From Symbiodinium natans (taxonomy: Eukaryota > Sar > Dinophyceae > Suessiales > Symbiodiniaceae): a stretch of DNA of 64,000 bases. Location of the stretch: assembly GCA_905221605.1 (NCBI GenBank), contig CAJNDS010001857.1:289293-353292 (forward strand), written 5' to 3'. Positions 18,381 through 29,744 of this stretch are shown here, in pieces. A program made the position numbers and the translations under genes. Each line of letters opens with the position of its first letter. Positions within the stretch are counted from its first letter, which is position 1. Below the pieces are notes generated by a model, which was not told the origin of the DNA, did not search any database, and saw nothing but the letters and a program-made list of their open reading frames with translations.

Positions 18381-18577
18381 TGCTTGGAGGTTGATGTGCA
18401 GGTTATGCGTAGTGTTCTATTCTAGTTAACCGTAAGTAAGGTGATAAGATGTTATAAGTATAGTTGCCCTAAGTTACTAAGTAGTGTTCTAAGAACCCTA
18501 GTTAAGGTTCTAAGATATCACAAGTACAGTTGCCCTCATAAAGTAGCCCTAGCTAGAACTACCCATGGACCTCCCAG
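18381..18577. mobile_element. Family A foldback, internally duplicated
   Basis: The left end TGCTTGGAGGTTGATG and the right end CTACCCATGGACCTCCCA are inverted. Internally, a GTTA...TAAGTATAGTTGCCCT block occurs twice (near 18425-18472 and 18499-18536), so the interior is longer than in other copies. Confidence 0.6.
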
Positions 18578-18667
18578 ACGTGTGCAAACGCTTAGGGCAG
18601 GCATTCCTTCCTCTCAGGTGCACGTGGGAAAGCGGCCTCAGATGTGCAGCTCGGATGGCCCCTTAAC

Positions 18668-18850
18668 AAGGGTTTAGGGTTCAGGGTTTAGGGTTTAGGG
18701 TTTAGGGTTCAGGGTTTAGGGTTTAGGGTTTCCTAGTATGTGATCCTCTTCAACCCATAAAAGAAGATATGTTATGTCCCACGAACCTACCTTGCAACCC
18801 TAAACCCGAAAGCCTAAACCCTCAACCCTAAACCCTAAGCCCTAAACCCA
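18668..18850. repeat. Telomere-like tracts in opposite orientation around 60 unique bases
   Basis: G-rich 18668-18730, then unique sequence, then C-rich 18795-18850. Confidence 0.85.
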
Positions 18851-19362
18851 GCTCGAGGCCCAAAAACTCCACCTGAGCACGGGGCAGTCTGCACCAAACG
18901 AAGAGTCGGTGCCGAGCGGGACACATCCGAGCCTGGAGGGTTCTAGAGAAGCTGCGAAGATTGGGACGATTTGCAGTCTGGCGGGGATAAGGAGAAGGAA
19001 GTGATCACTGTGCACAGATTTTGATGGTAGAAATGACCCCATGATTTTCCAGATTTTGGGGGCTTCCAAGGGCCTGGAGGCCCAGAGTTTGCAGGAGAGC
19101 CCACGGGCCCCAGGATTTTTCAGGGGGGGGGGGGTGCTTCAAGCCAGAACATTGTTTCAAGGCAACAAACTGTGTTTTTGGGCAGATCCTTAGGCTGAAC
19201 TGGCATGTTGCGGCGAGGGCCCGCCGTATGGTTCCCTATGGAGCTCAGGTGTAGGGATTCTTTGGGAGAATTCCTCTAGGTCAGTACTCATTCATCTGTC
19301 AACTGGAGTTAGCCTAATCATGATCGGGGTAGACGAAGGGGCTTCTGACCAGGCGGCTTTTG
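18851..19362. other. Unique segment
   Basis: Contains a G homopolymer run near 19122-19134. Short frames only; no gene recognised. Confidence 0.4.
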
Positions 19363-19486
19363 GGGTTTAGGGTCTAGGGTTTAAGGTTTAGGGTTTAGGG
19401 TCTAGGGTCTAGGGTCTAGGGTCTAGGGTCTAGGGTCCAGGGTCTAGGGTTTAGGGTTTAGGGTTTAGGGTTTAGGGTTTAGTCGT
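19363..19486 (+). repeat. Telomere-like tract with a TCTAGGG block
   Basis: TTTAGGG units flank about six TCTAGGG units and one TCCAGGG. Confidence 0.9.
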
Positions 19487-19561
19487 AAGGAACTGGCTGC
19501 TCAAGAGATCCTCCGCAGCGTCGCGGTCGAAGGCAAAAACAGAAACCTGCGGTCAGGTCTC

Positions 19562-19702
19562 CATGGGCTACCCTGAACTACCCTGAACTACCCTAAACTA
19601 CCCTAAACTACCTCCTAAACTATCCTGAACTACCCCAAATTATCCTAAACTATCCTAAACTACCCTAAACTACCCTAAACTACCCTAAACTACCTTAAAC
19701 CC
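19562..19702 (-). repeat. CTACCCTAAA 10-bp tandem array
   Basis: A telomere-derived 10-bp unit repeated about 13 times with CCTGAA and TATCC variants. Confidence 0.85.
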
Positions 19703-19860
19703 TGTAGGGGAGTTTCCGAAAATGGGGGGTACTTTGCGTACGAGTACCCCTGTTGGGGGTTTTGGTGGGTTCCGATAACAAGGGTCACGGGACCCTAGCC
19801 CCATTTTTGAAAGTACCCGTCTTTATCTCCAAACGGCCCCTCCCCGCTAGCACCTCTAAA

Positions 19861-20276
19861 CAAACCCTTAACCCTTAACCCCGAACCCTAAACCCCAAGC
19901 CCCAAAACCTAAAGCCTAAACCCTGAACCCCTAAACCCTGAACCCTAAACCCGAAACCCTAAACCCTAAACCCTAAACCCTAAACCCTAAACCCTGCCCT
20001 AAAGCCTCGCGCCCCTTGCACCCCAAAGCTGCCCGCCTCAGACGACAGCTCGTTGACGACATAGGCGTAGGGAAGCGTTGGATGGAACCTCGGCTTCGAG
20101 AGGGCTTGGGGTTTAGGGTTTCTTTAGGGTTTAGGGTTTAGGGTTTAGGGTTTAGGGTTTAGGGTTTAGGGTTTAGGGTTTAGGGTTTAGGGTTTAGGGT
20201 TTCGGGTTTAGGGTTTAGGGTTTAGGGTTTAGGGTTTAGGGTTTAGGGTTTCGGGTTTAGGGTTTAGGGTTTAGGC
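19861..20276. repeat. C-rich then G-rich telomere tracts around a unique spacer
   Basis: 19861-19995 CCCTAAA, 20000-20100 unique, 20105-20276 TTTAGGG with TTTCGGG interruptions. Confidence 0.9.
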
Positions 20277-20660
20277 AACCTAAAAGGCCTAAACAAACCC
20301 CACAGAACTCTTCCAAAAAGAAAGCAAACCTGAAAAAAAAATCAGGAAAAAAACCCTCCACTACGGAACCCTTATTTCAAAAAGAAACGAAAAGATCTCC
20401 ACAGAACCAAGCCCCCCGAGGGTCTGGCTCGATATATCGCGGCCCGAGGGCGCTTTTGCTTTCGGGACCAGACCTCCGCGGTTTAGAATCTGGGGTTGAG
20501 GGTTTAGGGGTTTATGGTTTAGGGGTTTGGGGGAATGGGGGGGATGGAGGCATGGCGATTTGGGGGCTTAAGGTGAAAAGCTCAGGTTTAGGGCTCGCAC
20601 GATTCCTTTTTCTGTGGGAACTCTACAGCCCGAACCCTAAACGGGGATAGGGCTATTCGT
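20277..20660. other. Unique, partly A-rich segment
   Basis: No gene recognised. GGGGG-rich degenerate units at about 20490-20560 look telomere-derived. Confidence 0.4.
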
Positions 20661-21250
20661 TTAGAGTCTAGCATCTAGGGTTTGGGTTTAGGGTTTAGAG
20701 TTTAGGGTTTAGGGTCTAGGGTCTAGGGTCTAGGGTTCAGGGTTTAGGGTTTAGGGTTTAGGGTTCAGGGTTTAGGGTTTAGGATGTAGGGGATCCTCAG
20801 CCCCAAATCGCACAAACCCCTCAATAGAAGGGCCCAGCCTGAACCCTAAACCCGAATGCAAGGAACCAACCCTCCACCGACCCTAAACCCTAAACCCCAA
20901 ACCCTAAACCCTAAACCCTGAACCCCTCAACTACCTTCAACCCCTCAACTACCCTCAACTACCCTCTTCCCCTCAACCCCCAAAACCCCTCAACCCCCCA
21001 AAACCCTAAACCCCCTCTCAACCCCTCCACAGGCTCCCCTCAAACCCCGAAAGCCCCAAAAAAAACCATAACCCCAACGAGCTCCAAAGTCGGGCTTGGT
21101 AGCGCGGTAACCATACCTTTGTGGGTTGGTTACTTTGGCACTCAGCCCTGAACACTAAACCCCAAACCTAAACCCTAAACCCTAAACCCTAAACCCTAAA
21201 CCCTAAACCCTAAACCCTAAACCCTAAACCCTAAACCCTAAACCCTACCT
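20661..21250. repeat. Telomere-like tracts
   Basis: G-rich with TCTAGGG block 20665-20790; C-rich 20838-20930 continuing into CCCCTCAACTA units to about 21000; regular CCCTAAA 21150-21250. The 21010-21140 piece is unique. Confidence 0.85.
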
Positions 21251-21361
21251 AAACCCCCAAGAGGGTGTCCTTATGGTACCAGCCTACCTTCAGGTTCACC
21301 CGGCGCCTGCAAAAGCCGGCGGCCTCCAGCTTGCCGGATTGGGGGTTGAACCTGCCCGGCT

Positions 21362-21560
21362 TTGAGGGGGGTTTTGGGAGGGGTTTGGGTTTTGGGGGTG
21401 TTGGGGGGTGTTGGGGGGTGTTGGGGGGTGTTTGGGGGGTGTTTGGGGGGTGTTTGGGGGGTGTTTCGGGGGTGTTTGGGGGGTGCTAGAGGGGTGTTTG
21501 GGGGTGTTTGGGGGGTGGTTGGGGGCGTGTTTGGGGTGTTTGGGGGAGGGGCGGGGAGTT
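21362..21560 (+). repeat. GGGGGGTGTTT-type G-rich tandem array
   Basis: Units of about 10-11 bp with G runs of five or six, a strong G-quadruplex candidate. All open frames here encode GGV/GCL-type low-complexity peptides and are artefacts. Confidence 0.85.
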
Positions 21561-22300
21561 TGGGTTTTATTATTGGGCCAGGGCTGGGCATTTTTCTGGG
21601 GACGCTCTGGACACTTTTCGGAGACCTTTATCTTGCTGCTAAGGGAAGGCTTGTCCAGGTACTCCTCTTTCAGAAAATGCAGCTGGGTGGGTTTCCTTCC
21701 GCTGGAACCCTAATGCTGTGCAGATCCTGTGGCGACCTTCTGGGATCCTTTCCTTATGGGGCTGGGCACCCCTAAACCCCTGCTTATCTAGGAATGGCTG
21801 GGGATTGCGGCGACCCGCAGTGATGACGTGGTAACTCCACCATTGGCTGCTCCTAGGCTTTTCCAGGTAGTTCTCCTTCATGACATGCACCAGGATAAAG
21901 ACTTGCGTGCTCCCGGATCTGTTTTTAATACCTACTTCTTTACAAAATACACCAGGAAAGGATTTTCCAGGTAGTTCTCCTCCCCGTGAATGCAACTAGA
22001 TGTGGTTTTGGTTGGATTTGGGCTTGCCCCTGGGAACATCTGCGGCCAGTTTTGGCAACATCTGCGGCCAGTTTTGGTCTGACGGATTAGGGTTAAGTAC
22101 AAAGGCCTAGTATTATAGTTGGTATCCCATGGTCACTCCCAAACCAATCAACTTACCATCTCTGTTTTTTTGCTTGGGGGGCCAGCAAGCGTGCTAAAGC
22201 CGTGGACGCTCACAAAGCGCACCTGAACTGGCGGATGAGATCCATACCTCAGGACGCGGTTCAGGGTTTTTTAAGTTTAAGGTTTGGGAGGTGTAGGGTC
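21561..22300. other. Unique segment with two short duplications
   Basis: TTTTCCAGGTAGTTCTCCT occurs at about 21859 and 21963. AACATCTGCGGCCAGTTTTGG is tandemly duplicated at 22035-22078. No gene recognised. Confidence 0.5.
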
Positions 22301-23030
22301 CCTAAACCCTAAACCCTAAACCAGGGTGTAGGGCGTGGTGTTCAGGGTTAAAGCGGCCGTGAAATGGCGCGACGTGCTGTCCTGAGCTGTTCTCCTTTCC
22401 GAATCCTGCCACTCCCACAGCAGACGTATGATATGTTGATGACACTTCTCTGCACACGATAAACTTGCAAAAGGCACGCTCTACATCGGCTTAGGGTTTA
22501 GGGTTTAGGGTTTTGTGGGTTTAGGGAGTTTATAGGGTTCAGAGGGTTTCTGGAGTTTATTGAGTTCGTAGGGCTTATGGGGCTTATAGGGTTTGTAGGG
22601 CATAGAGAGTTTATAGGGTTTGTAGGGTTCATGGAGGGTCAAAGGCCACACAGGGCGTACAGGGTGTAAAGGCCACATAGGGTTTAATAGGGTCTCGGGC
22701 CACATCTAAGCTGACCCGCAGAAGCTCACCCCTACAAGCCCTATAAACCCAGAAAACCCTTTTTCAACCCTATGAACCCTATAAAACCCGCTAAACCCTA
22801 AACCCTAAACCCCAAACCCTAAACCCTACACCCTAAACCCACTAAACCCTAAAGAGGATCTCATGCCTCGGGAGCCCACCCAAGTCAGGCACGTAGGCGA
22901 TCTGGCCGAAGAACCTCCGCCCCAGGGGAGGATCTGGGTTTTTGTCTGAGGGGGGTTTAGGGTTTAGGGTTTAGGGTTTAGGGTTTAGGGTTTAGGGTTT
23001 AGGGTTTAGGGTTTAGGGTTTGGGGTTTTG
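22300..23030. repeat. Telomere-like and TATAGGG-derived tracts
   Basis: Degenerate GTTTATAGGG-like units at about 22505-22700, C-rich tract 22740-22852, regular TTTAGGG 22953-23022. Unique spacers hold no gene. Confidence 0.75.
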
Positions 23031-23867
23031 CTCGGGCTTGCGGAGTTTAGCTTCACTCGAACCCCAGACGCCTGCCCACAACAAAAAAGATCCTACCTGG
23101 GGAGAACACAAAACTGGTACACCTTCCGGCAGTTACAATCCCACCTTTTGCTGCCAATGAAGTACAGCCCTGCGTCCCGGACCCGAAACCCTAAACCCCA
23201 AACCCCAAGACCCAACTACCCTAAACCCCCTCTAAACCCGAAGCCCGAAAAAGCAACCACACAAGGCCCCAAACCACCACTTGTCGGACTCAGCGCTTAA
23301 AATGGTTCAGAGGCATCGAGGGTTTTTAGGGTTTTTTTGGGGGGGCTTTTAGGTGGTTTTAGGGGTTTTTAAGGTCTCTTAGGGGTATTTAGGGGGTTTT
23401 GGGGAATTTATGGAGGCAAGTAGGTTTTCGGTTTAAAGTTTAGGGCTTAGGAGATCGGCTACGACATTTTCGGGCTGTTCTGAGGCCGCCCACGGGTCCA
23501 AGATCACGGCGTGCGAGTGCCTGGCACGCAGCACCAGGAGGTTGCTTGGACAAAGGGGCTCTGGACCCCCAACCCCCCTTGAACCCTGAACCCTACCTGC
23601 ACACCCCATGTAGACCCCTAGTGTGGGCCTATGGGCAGCCTTAACGGGAATACCTATAGGGGCTTAGGGAGACCGCCGTCTGATGGGACAAGTTGGGGGG
23701 TCACTTGCGGCTCGAACTAAACCCAGGGTTTGAGCTTGGGTTCGGGCGCAGACTTCCTGTGTGTCTGGGCGCATGTTGCCTTTTCTGAAAGGCTGGTGTT
23801 ACAGGGCGGAGGGTCAAGCAGTGGTAGCTGCACCGATCTGAACGCAGGAGGCTTCTAGGGCATTTAC
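23031..23867. other. Unique segment
   Basis: A 90-codon plus-strand frame (23028-23300) ends in telomere-derived NPKPQT residues and has no recognisable motif. T/G-rich degenerate units lie at 23320-23445. Confidence 0.35.
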
Positions 23868-23907
23868 CCTAAACCCGAAACCCTAAACCCTAAACCCCAA
23901 ACCCTTT
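23868..23907 (-). repeat. Short CCCTAAA tract
   Basis: About five units with CCCGAAA and CCCCAAA variants. Confidence 0.85.
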
Positions 23908-24035
23908 TTTGAGGGCTTGGGGAGGGGAAGGCTGGTTCGCTGGGATCCAGGCGGGTCACTCTGCCTCTCCTTCTGAGCATTCGGGTCGTTTTCGGAGTGG
24001 TTCACGTGCTTGGTGTGGCTCACCTGACCATGGCA

Positions 24036-24050
24036 CTTGAGCCAAGATGG
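24036..24050 (-). other. Spliced-leader relic next to a telomere tract
   Basis: Reverse complement reads CCATCTTGGCTCAAG, matching 14 of the last 15 bases of the dinoflagellate spliced leader. A TTTAGGG tract begins at its 5' side. Confidence 0.5.
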
Positions 24051-24146
24051 GTTTAGGGTTTAGGGTTTAGGGTTTCGGGTTTAGGGTTTAGGGTTTCGGG
24101 TTTCGGGTCTAGGGTTTAGGGTTTAGGGTTTCGGGCTTAGGGTTTG
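24051..24146 (+). repeat. Telomere-like tract with TTTCGGG variants
   Basis: Regular units, several changed to TTTCGGG. Confidence 0.9.
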
Positions 24147-24205
24147 ATCAACGTCATGGGCCCTCTTGGTATCTAGGGGCAAAGGCCCGTATCATCATAT
24201 ATCAG

Positions 24206-24450
24206 GAACCCTAAACCCTAAACCCTAAAACCCTAAGAAAAGAAACCTGGCTCGAGAGCCTTGCTAGCCACGAGTCTCTGGCATGACCTGCCCGGGGTCA
24301 CACCATCGAAAGGCCACGAAAAAAGTACCCCCGCCACCCATGCTGAAACCCTGCGCAGCCCTAAACCCTAAACCCTAAACCCTAAACCAACCCTAAAGCC
24401 TAAAGCCTAAACCCTAAACCCTAAACCCTAAACCCCAAACCCCAAACCCC
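24206..24450 (-). repeat. Two CCCTAAA tracts
   Basis: 24206-24235 and 24359-24450, separated by about 120 unique bases. Confidence 0.85.
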
Positions 24451-24552
24451 TGGCCTTCATGCCCCTGCCCTCATTGGGGTCATAGATGCTTCTGGCTTCG
24501 CCCACCAAACCTGAGTCCTTGTCGAGACCTCGGCGGTTCTAAAGGGTTTTGG

Positions 24553-24888
24553 GGCTTTAGGGTTTAGGGTTTAGGGTTTAGGGTTTAGGGTTTAGAGTTT
24601 AGGGTTTAGGGTTTAGGGTTTAGGGTTTTGGGGCTTTAGGGTTTAGGGCTTTTGGGTTTTACGGTTTAGCGTGTTCTTGGGTTTTTTGGGCTTTGGGATT
24701 TAGGGCTTCGGGTTTGGGGGTTTCAGGGTTTAAGGGTTTTTTGGGGTACTACGACAGGCCCTAAAATTTAGGATACCGACCAGAATTCTGAGAGCTGACC
24801 AAATGGAAATTAGGGTTTAGGGTTTAGGGTTTAGGGTTTAGGGTTTAGGGTTTAGGGTTTAGGGTTTAGGGTTTAGGGTTTAGGGTTG
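24553..24888 (+). repeat. TTTAGGG tracts
   Basis: 24553-24740 is increasingly degenerate towards its 3' side (GGGCTTT, TTTTGGG). 24811-24888 is regular, about 11 units. Confidence 0.9.
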
Positions 24889-25079
24889 CAACCTGGATAC
24901 CCAGATGATGGGTGCAAGCTTTAGCGGGTTTGCAGCAAGGTTTCTAGCGTGGCGCTAGGGGTACCGACCCGTGGGTCTAGATTATTAAAAAAGCAGGATG
25001 TGGTGCCAGCTTTGGCGGTGCTAACGCGGGATCTTTGCAAGTTATCTGAAACATTACAGAAAAAAACAACGGGGATAAC

Positions 25080-25480
25080 CTCGTAAGCCATCATTCACCC
25101 AAGAGTCAAAACTCGAACTCATTATCTAAATCCAATAAGAATAAATACAAATAAATATCGCATTTCAGAAGAAGTAGACATAGACTGTTTAGTCATCCAT
25201 AAAAAATATTTTTAACAGAACAAGGATGAAAAAAGACACAGACTACTGTTTCATAAAACCAATACTTTAGCATATGATAAGAATAGAAGAATATAATAAG
25301 CAACTACTCGGACTACATGCTTGAAATTCAACCATGTTTTCATCGCTCATGAATAACAAAATTGAAAGTGGCATAGACAAATATAATGCCTACAACCTGA
25401 TTTTTATTAAGACTTACGACTTTAAGATAACCGAATGCAAGAAGATCAGTCCTCCCATATTTAATTATCGTTGATCGGCC
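25080..25480 (+). pseudogene. AT-rich island with decayed reading frames
   Basis: About 400 bases much richer in A and T than the surroundings. A frame from 25087 reads with one internal stop to about 25297 (residues such as ISEEVDIDCLVIHKKYF). A second frame, 25334-25474, encodes 46 residues rich in K, N and I (such as GIDKYNAYNLIFIKTYDF). Frame change plus stop suggest a broken gene from an AT-rich source (organelle, virus or bacterium). The family was not recognised. Confidence 0.35.
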
Positions 25481-25516
25481 GGACACAGTGCAAAGGACGC
25501 GGCGCATGGCTCTCAG

Positions 25517-25577
25517 AAACCCTAAACCCTAAACCCTAGACCCTAAATCCTAAGGAGTACCCATGAACCTGCAAGTA
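25517..25577 (-). repeat. CCCTAAA tract followed by a family A end
   Basis: 25517-25551 repeats, then TACCCATGAACCTGCAAGTA (about 25558-25577), which is the right end of the foldback family. No left arm is found. Confidence 0.7.
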
Positions 25578-26394
25578 ATCTTCAGTTGCGCTGCAGGAGG
25601 TGGCTTTAGGGTTCAGGGTTTTGAGGTCCCGAAAGTAGGGGGCACCCTCTTACCCACCAAGATACTGCAACCCTTGTTGTAACCCCACAAGGGGTACACC
25701 CTTTTGGGAACTTTCCCATTTTCAAGAAGCCCCAAGACACCCCCCTTTAACCCCTCAGGTACCTTGCCAAGGTCCCTACTTTCGTCTCTTAAAACCGCAG
25801 CCTTACCCTTCTTTACTGCTATTACACCCCATTTTTGTTTTTTGGTCAGGGGTGTCGTTTGGTTTAGGGTCAATATGGATGTCTTAGGAACTTGGGTGTC
25901 AGTGCGTCGTTCGCAATTTGCGGTTTCGGGTTTAGGGTTTAGCGTTTGGGGTTTGGGTTGTGGGCTTGGGGTTTAGGGTTTTGGGGTTTTGGGTTTTGAG
26001 GCAGGCACCAAAAACTCCGATCGTGGCGTTCCAGTAGTTGACAACGAGCAAATTTTGGCAGCCCTGGCAAGGCCACGTGCCGCTACTGACAGGAAAGACT
26101 GACCTTCTCTGCCCCGCCAGCGAACAGAACCCAGGGGGGCTACGCCGAAGAAATCTGCACCCAGGCCCGAGAATGATGAAACCGGAGCCCGACTACACCT
26201 AAACCCTAAACATCGAGAAAGAAAGAAAGAAAGAAAGAAAGAAAGGAAGAAAGTCATCGTCCCAAAGAAGGCACAATCCAATCAGATCAACCCTCCATGA
26301 CCTTAATTTCTGCAACACACCCCTGATCTACGAGGCTGCGAATTCTACGAGGGAGGAAGGCTCTACCCTTAGGGCTTCGAGTTGTTTTTGGCTT
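25578..26394. other. Unique DNA with a degraded G-rich tract and a GAAA microsatellite
   Basis: Telomere-derived units at about 25925-25998 and GAAA repeats at 26217-26250. Open frames lack motifs. Confidence 0.5.
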
Positions 26395-26685
26395 AAGGTT
26401 TAGGGTTTAGGGTTTCGGGTTTAGGGTTTCGGGTTCCCGGCTCGCGTTCCTGCAACAGCCCGCTCGCACGCTCCTCCGCCCGTGCCAGCCTTGTCCAGCG
26501 TCAAGTAGCATGTCGAGGTGCCTCCGGCATCTTGGCCTGGAGGTTTCTCGGTTTAGGGTGTAGGGTTTAGGGTTGAGGGTTTGGGGTTTGGGGTTTAGGT
26601 TTAGGGTCTAGGGTCTAGGGTTTTGAGTTTAGGGTTTAGGGTTTAGGGTTTCGGGTTTAGGGTTTAGGGTTTAGGGTTTAGGGTT
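26395..26685 (+). repeat. Telomere-like tracts
   Basis: 26395-26435 with TTTCGGG units; 26550-26685 with TTGAGGG, TCTAGGG and TTTTGAG variants. Confidence 0.85.
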
Positions 26686-26689
26686 CTCA

Positions 26690-27478
26690 ACTCGAGCGGA
26701 TGGAGGGTTGTGGCTTAGGGTCAAATGTCCAGGGCCTGAGTGCCTGAGTGTCTAAAGAGTCTAAAGCTCAACATTTGGGTAGTTTGGTTGCTCACTGATA
26801 TCAGATACCACTTTTGCAACTGTTTTCACTGTTGTCACCATTGCCACTTAGACACACACACACACACACAATTTATGAGTTTCCTGCCTTAGGGTGAACG
26901 AGTGAACGAGGGTTTGCTTTCTCCTTGGCTGTGGCGACGCTCGCGGTCACGCCCCCTCGCCGTCGATGTCACAAACCGAGGTCTTGTGCCGTCGCATGTG
27001 CCAAATCGTGCTCGCCTGCACGCATTTAAATTGTTCTGCTTGCCTCGGTGCTGGCATGACGCTGCCAGAAAACGTGGGGCACTTCCCACTCTTGATCATA
27101 TAGGCATCCTCTTAGACGGCTGTACGCAGATCAGGTTGGCTCTGCGGGCGCTTCCGTGGTCCAAACTTGAGGCGTTCGCGCATCCCTTCCAAGGAGTCGT
27201 TCACTTCGCAGTGGCTGTGCGCGTCTTGGTCTTTCCATTCCCTGTCTGGGATCTACGCGGCATAATGGTTGTTGACATTCCGCATTGCCAATTTTTTTTG
27301 GAACACGATGGCTGCGTGGTGAGCAGGTAGTCATGGGGGAGGCGGTAGGAACAAGACAAATGTTTTTGCAAATGTGTGCGGTACTGAGGGCGGGAGGGGC
27401 AGATTGTGCCCCGTCGCTCAGGCCACGCACCATGCGAAGGAGACTCATCAAAAGCAACGTGAAGCAAGAAACCTCGGG
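26690..27478. other. Unique segment without recognised gene
   Basis: A short CA microsatellite lies at 26850-26870. A 142-codon plus-strand frame (26902-27330) and overlapping minus-strand frames of similar length are open, but none shows a known motif, so coding status is undecided. Confidence 0.3.
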
Positions 27479-28057
27479 CCCTAAACCCTAAACCCTAAAC
27501 CCTGCGTTCTTTCACCATGACATTCATTGCCTTCTGAAGTTGCTGAGGTCGACGCTTCCCACTTTGGACAGCTTGCCCGTGCCAGCATCAACAGAATACG
27601 TCACCTGGGCGAAGCAACGTTGGGCCAGCGCCGTGAATACATCCGTTGCTGCTCCTCACCTTCTGATGCTTCAGAGCATGTGGGGGTTTACGATACCCCT
27701 AGCCTCATTGGGTCCTTATGAGAAGGGGGTCCTATGATTTGGGGGGTCATGAACCTCCAAGTCGACCATGGGTTCTCAAACCCTCAGATGCGCACAATCT
27801 CTCCATTCTCTGCAACCGACTCAGTGCAGGTGTAGAGCAGGTTCCTGCACAGGATCGAGGCAGATGTCCCGGATGAACTTTGAACACCAAACATGAACAA
27901 AACACACCCTTAAAAACCCCCAAGCGTGAGTTGCGCCTCGCTTTTTGGCCACGCATCCTGAACCCTAAACCCGAAACCCTAAACCGGATCCGAGGCCCCT
28001 ACAAACCCCAAAAACCGGCAAACCCCAAGCCCCACTCCACCCTTTTCACCCTAAACC
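27479..28057. other. Unique DNA with a short tract and a solo family A end
   Basis: CCCTAAA at 27479-27506 and 27958-27985. TCATGAACCTCCAAGT at 27747-27762 is a lone family A right end. No gene recognised. Confidence 0.5.
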
Positions 28058-28156
28058 TTGGGATGTTCCCCGTTTTCTAAGAGTCCTTAGTAGGGATTCT
28101 CGTAACCCCCTATTGTAAGCCCCATGACGGACTGATAGAGACGGGGGAACATCCCA
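28058..28156. mobile_element. Foldback (MITE-like) family B copy
   Basis: The left end TTGGGATGTTCCCCGTT and the right end ACGGGGGAACATCCCA pair fully over most of their length. A CCTTAGTAGGGATTCTCG block is shared with the copy at 14671. Confidence 0.8.
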
Positions 28157-28159
28157 CCT

Positions 28160-28272
28160 AAACCCCTTAACCCTTAACCCTAAACCCTAAACCCCTTAGC
28201 CCTAAACCCTAAACCCTAAACCCCTTAACCCTAAACCCTAAACCCCTTAACCCTAAACCCCGTAACCTCTAA
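28160..28272 (-). repeat. CCCTAAA/CCCCTTAA tract abutting family B
   Basis: Mixed units CCCTAAA and CCCCTTAAC, directly adjacent to the foldback element. Confidence 0.85.
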
Positions 28273-28960
28273 ACCCAGCCAGGGGCTCGCTCACCTTGCC
28301 CCCTCTGCGCGCCTCCGCGCATTGAAGCGGGAGAAAGCTGGGTTCATGACCTAGGGAGTCTAAGGTTTAGGGTTTGGGGTTTAGGGTAATTTAGGGATGG
28401 TTTAGGGTTTAGGGATGAGGATTTAGGTTTGGGACATGCTGGGATGGGCGTCATCCCACCACTGGGGGCCCACTCCACGTTCTCTGGACCCAGAGTGGAT
28501 CCCACCCTGAAGGGTGCGCCCTGGAGGCATCAAAGGTCCTATTCTGCAAGCGGCTCCCCTGACTCATGGTGCAATTCAAAATATTCGGGTTGGGAACAGG
28601 GAGCGGCTGGCTTGCAACATTAGTGGGGCATGGGCTGTACGAATTTTGGAGGGCTTGGGGTCTTGCGCAAGGCTTCGTACTCTTGGAGGCGGGCACTGTC
28701 GTCCGTCGTCACAGAGAACAGGACCAACTCCCTCGGCAGGGCGGTGTCTTCAACATTGGAGACTTGGAGGTTCATGGGAAGTTATAATTCAGTGGGGTTC
28801 GAAGTCCATACTTCTAAGCGTATTTCGGGTACTTAAACCCTGCTGTCCCCGGGTGAGGTCGCCTGGCGGTGTTTTAGGGTTTGGGGCTTAGGGTTTAGGG
28901 CTTCCCATATTAGAATATGCCCCTATACCCTAAACCCTAAACCCTAAACCCTACCCCCTA
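28273..28960. other. Unique DNA with small tracts and a family A left half
   Basis: ACTTGGAGGTTCATGGG starts at 28762 with no matching right arm. Small tracts near 28360-28430 (G), 28872-28905 (G) and 28925-28960 (C). Confidence 0.5.
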
Positions 28961-29302
28961 AACACTGTCAACACCCCGCCGTCGGTAGCCGAGCTCCTCA
29001 CCCATCATTCTCATCTAAGCGAAAAGTGTACAAACTCCGCTTGGCCTGACACAAGGGTTCAGAGCTCCATGAGACTCGTTGCAGACCGAAACTCTAAAAC
29101 CTTAGAGCAAACCCCAAAACCAAAAAAACAAAGAACGACGACTCCAAAAAGCCTACAACCCTGGAACCCCAAGAGCCCCCCCAAAACCCTCAAAACCCCC
29201 TAACGCCCAGCAAAACCCCCAAAACTCAAAACCAAATTCCTTTACTTCGAACATTCGCGGGATACCCTGGGCACTCCAGGGATTCTCAGGGGACTACTCT
29301 CT
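28961..29302. other. Unique segment, C- and A-rich
   Basis: Degenerate CCCCAAAA-type sequence in its right half; no gene recognised. Confidence 0.4.
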
Positions 29303-29628
29303 AGGGTTTAGGGTTTAGGGTTTACGGTTTAGGGTTTAGGGTTTAGGGTTTAGGGTTTAGGGTTTAGGGTTTAGGGTTTAGGGTTTAGGGTTTCAGAGTC
29401 TGGGGTATCTTTTTGGTTGGGTGCCGGGAGACCGCCCAAGCACCAAGAGATTCTCGGGCAATGGCGAGAGACGCAAAAAAGAAGCAGTTTTAGAACAGCT
29501 ACTGTAGTAAAGTAGTCAGAACCCTAAACCCTAAACCCTAAACCCTAAACCCTAAACCCTAAACCCTAAACCCTAAACCCTAAACCCTAAACCCTAAACC
29601 CTAAACCCTAAACCCTAAACCCAAACCC
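29303..29628. repeat. G-rich and C-rich telomere tracts around a 125-base spacer
   Basis: TTTAGGG 29303-29393, then CCCTAAA 29520-29622 (about 15 regular units). Confidence 0.92.
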
Positions 29629-29744
29629 TGCAATAACAACAGCAATAAGGGTGATCATGTGGGGGCCCCCAAGTGCGAGCCCCACCACCGCGAAGCTCTG
29701 GGCACCATGGTAGCACTCTGCGGTTGAGGATGTTGGGGTTTTGG

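Noticed and set aside
21265-21775. Glycine/valine-rich proteins of 74-137 residues
   Set aside because: Produced by the GGGGGGTGTTT array; composition only.
26902-27330. 142-codon plus-strand frame as a gene
   Set aside because: Competing frames on the other strand are equally open and no motif is seen.
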